Shown here: positions 61,737 through 64,000 of the stretch, one piece after another
Layout: every line of letters begins with the position of its first letter
Position numbering within the stretch: the first letter of the stretch is position 1
From: Voacanga thouarsii
Taxonomy: Eukaryota; Streptophyta; Magnoliopsida; Gentianales; Apocynaceae
Direction of reading: 5' to 3'
Length of the DNA stretch: 64,000 bases
Assembly (NCBI GenBank): GCA_026120185.1
Contig: JANUWF010001477.1
Span: forward strand, 186,001 to 250,000
Notes under the pieces: model-generated
What the model was told of the DNA's origin: nothing
The model's database searches: none
The model's input: the letters and a program-made list of their open reading frames with translations, nothing else
Made by a program: the position numbers and the translations under genes

Positions 61737-62504
61737 CTAGCGGATATCACTACAATTCTCAAAACTAGTCAAAACATTAGGGTACAAAGAAAATATAACA
61801 GTGTACACATGTGTTTTAATCTTTTTGGAAATATCCAATGCTTGGCAAACTTCCCCCTCAAAAATAGCCTTGTTACGAGCATTCCAGATGTAGTAGAATA
61901 TGGCAGCCATAACAGTAGCCTTTGCCTTAGCTAACCACGAAGAACCACGGTTGGCACGCTTGTACCACTTAAGGCAAGCATTGGACGTATTCATTACTAG
62001 TGGTAAGCCTAGCCACCTTTTAATTTTCATCCAAATAGTAGCAGAAATAGAGCACTTGAAAAATAAATGGTTAGTCGTTTCTAGATGTGACTTACACAGT
62101 GGACATGACATGTCATCAAGTCGGAACACAAGTGCATCCTTGGTCTTCAGCCTTCCCCTAGTACACAACCAAAGAATGAATGAGTGCTTAGGGGTAAGAC
62201 CCTGCTTCCAAATAGTATTAGCCTAATATACCCTCAATGTAGTTGGCCTCAGATATTCATAAGCTTGAGAGGTGAATGAGTCAGTACCCATAGCCCAAGT
62301 GTGAAGAAGATCAGCCGCACTATGAATATCCTGTTCCCAGTCCAATATCATGTCTCTAATTGATAGCAGTCTACGAAATAGAGGGGAATGGTCCCTGTGA
62401 TGATCAATCTCCCAAAATGATCTACCATTCATATAGTAGTGGTCTAACCATTTGACCCACAAGGATTGTTTCTCAGCTTGTAAGTCCCAAATGATTCTAG
62501 ACAA
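61737..62504 (-). pseudogene. LINE zf-RVT domain and RT C-terminal segment, broken
   Basis: 62,504-62,223 encodes IIWDLQAEKQSLWVKWLDHY and SPLFRRLLSIRDMIL, the segment after the RT thumb, and ends in a stop. 62,168-61,737 encodes the zf-RVT zinc-binding region (MSCPLCKSHLETTNHLFF, with C-x2-C and H-x-FFKC) and the WNARNKAIFEG tail typical of plant L1 elements. A stop lies between them at about 62,222. Confidence 0.85.
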
Positions 62505-62703
62505 TAATGCCCCGTTCCAAGCTTGTAAATTTCACAAACCAAGTCCACCTTTAGTCTTGGGAAGACAAATATCTTTCCAGGTAACTAATGCATTTTTTGA
62601 GTTCCACAAAAAAATCCTTAGCCATCCTATCCAGCTGGCAAATAACAGCTGACGGAGTAGGAAGAATGGACAACCAGAAACACTCAACATCTTGAAGAAT
62701 AGA

Positions 62704-63999
62704 CTAGATCAATTGGAGTTGCCCAGCATAAGAAAGAGAACGTGCAGACCATCTCGTAATGTATGAGCCAATTCTATCAAGCAATGGTTTGCAGAATGTT
62801 AGCCTTATTTTACCATTAATCATTGGTAAGCCAAGGTAGCGAAAAGGAAGTTCCCCAATAGGAATGCTCGTGTCATCCAGAATACTCTCTTGAGCAGTCC
62901 TTGGGATCCCAGCAAGATAAATGTTTGACTTATCCTTGTTAATTTTAAGGCCCGAGCAACTCTTAAATACTTTCAAGCAGTCAAGGAGTATACGGACAGA
63001 AGAACAATCACCCCTAGCAAACAACATCAGGTCATTCACAAATGCAAGGTGAGTAATCCTTAATGGCTCACAGTTGGGATAATATCTGAATAAAGTCCTA
63101 AGTGTGTGCACTTTAACAACTCGTGAGAAATATTCCAAGCAAATGACAAGCAGCAAAGAAGAGATCGGATCTCCTTGGCACAGACCTTTAGCACCTCTAA
63201 AGAAACCCTGCACAGTCCCATTAATAGCAACATAGAAAGAAGTAGTGGTCACATACTGCTCAATCCAGTTCACGAAAATATATGGGAACCCAATTTCTGT
63301 AAGTAATTCCAGTAAGAACTCCCAGTTAACTGAGTCATATGCCTTCTTTAAGTCCACTTTAATCGTACATCTAGGAGAAACTATTGTCCTACTATACGCA
63401 CGCATAAGCTCTTGAACCAGGAGGATGTTATCACTCATGAGTCTGTCTTGAATGAAAGCTATCTGGGAGATGTCTACAAGATGCGGAACAACCAATTTAA
63501 GCCTTTCTGCTAAAATTTTAGAAATAATCTTGTACACCACGTTGCAGCAAGAAATTGGCCGATAATCTCCCACCCTCTCTGCATGTTCAGACTTGGGAAC
63601 CAGAGTAATAATAGAATGGTTGATCTGTTTTAGTAATCTGCCAGATGTGAAGAATTCCCTAACAGTATCACATGGATTCTGTACAACTATACCCCATGCT
63701 TTCTTGAAAAATAAGGCAGAATAACCATCTGGACTTGAAGCTTTGCAGTAACCAATATCCCATAAGGCCAATTTAATATCTTGGATAGTGATATCCCTAA
63801 TCAAGTCATTCTTTAGGTCATTAGGAACCATTGGCCCAGCAGGAACATAGTCCACATTGATTTCCTGGCAACACACCTTAGTCCCTAGTAGGCTCCGATA
63901 GTATTCCACAAATTCATTAGCAAGAGCCTTAGGACTGTCAGTCATGTAACCATCTTCCTTGAGAATCGACGCAATGAAGCTCTTTTTTTTTAACGAGTA
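62704..63999 (-). pseudogene. LINE reverse transcriptase, long open stretch, active site changed
   Basis: An open stretch of 413 codons holds most of the RT domain: GYCKASSPDGYSALFFKKAW, LVPKSEHAERVGDYRPISCC, KILAERLKLVVPHLVDISQIAF, VDLKKAYDSVNWEFL (first catalytic Asp), KGLCQGDPISSLLLVICLEY and LAFVNDLMLFARGD. The second catalytic motif should be FADD but reads FVND, so one of the paired aspartates is Asn. Copies 1, 2a and 3 keep FADD. The frame ends at 62,704 near the thumb, and its start lies upstream of position 63,945 or off the window. The domain is therefore long but very likely inactive. Confidence 0.85.
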
Positions 64000-64000
64000 T

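Larger units (their letters stand above)
61638..64000 (-). mobile_element. L1-type LINE, copy 4, 3' part, runs off the window
   Basis: The plus-strand poly(T) at 61,638-61,656 followed by ATCAAAATG is the LINE 3' end, the same TTTTGAT-poly(A) ending as copies 1 and 3. The element continues past position 64,000, so its 5' end and target duplication cannot be seen. It is the longest LINE sequence in the window and closest in sequence to copy 3. Confidence 0.92.

Overview
The window is plant nuclear DNA, most likely from a eudicot. It is AT-rich and packed with plant retrotransposons: L1-type LINEs with a zf-RVT tail, a Sirevirus-type Ty1/copia element and a Ty3/gypsy chromovirus. It also holds CACTA and hAT-type DNA elements, tRNA-headed SINE-like copies and long microsatellites. 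I cannot name the species. The only intact host gene I can support is one intronless SKP1-like gene (60,231-60,692, minus). Almost all other coding sequence is decayed transposon.

Layout. 1-2,589: unassigned AT-rich DNA with no supportable gene. 2,590-4,334: a worn CACTA element with a clear right terminus. 4,335-7,830: a block (block A) that recurs in the same orientation at 52,078-53,545 (block B). Block A carries a LINE (5,238-6,820) that block B lacks. 7,931-9,005: an LTR remnant with a complete non-autonomous CACTA element inside it (8,177-8,913, ATA target duplication). 9,313-30,703: a large tandem array X-Y-X-Y-X, in which X is about 3.9 kb without insertions and Y about 2.1 kb. Repeats 1 and 2 share a LINE that repeat 3 lacks. 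Repeat 1 alone carries a second LINE with a perfect 13-bp target duplication, and repeat 2 preserves its empty site. 30,704-37,603: non-coding DNA with an hAT-type MITE (32,011-32,761), a 193-bp ATA microsatellite, a second copy of the LTR plus CACTA composite, and an AT-rich repeat array.

37,604-49,211: a complete but heavily mutated 11.6-kb Sirevirus-like copia element. It has LTRs of 1,330 bp, gag, protease, integrase, reverse transcriptase and RNase H, an extra downstream ORF and several polypurine tracts. An hAT-type MITE (43,289-43,880, perfect 8-bp target duplication) splits its RT/RNase H junction. 49,245-49,783 and 51,477-51,981 are two large inverted-repeat elements. Between them lie a CACTA terminus and two SINE-like copies in opposite orientation. 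54,705-60,102: a 5.4-kb chromodomain gypsy element on the minus strand with 372-bp LTRs. Its 5' LTR lies about 130 bp beyond the stop codon of the SKP1-like gene. 61,638-64,000: the 3' part of another LINE on the minus strand, running off the window edge.

The window reads as layered insertions whose relative order can be deduced from nested copies, target duplications and paralogous empty sites. I did not find a new multi-gene system. The most informative structures are the X-Y-X-Y-X array, the dispersed duplicated blocks and the two large hairpins. All sequence comparisons were made by eye.
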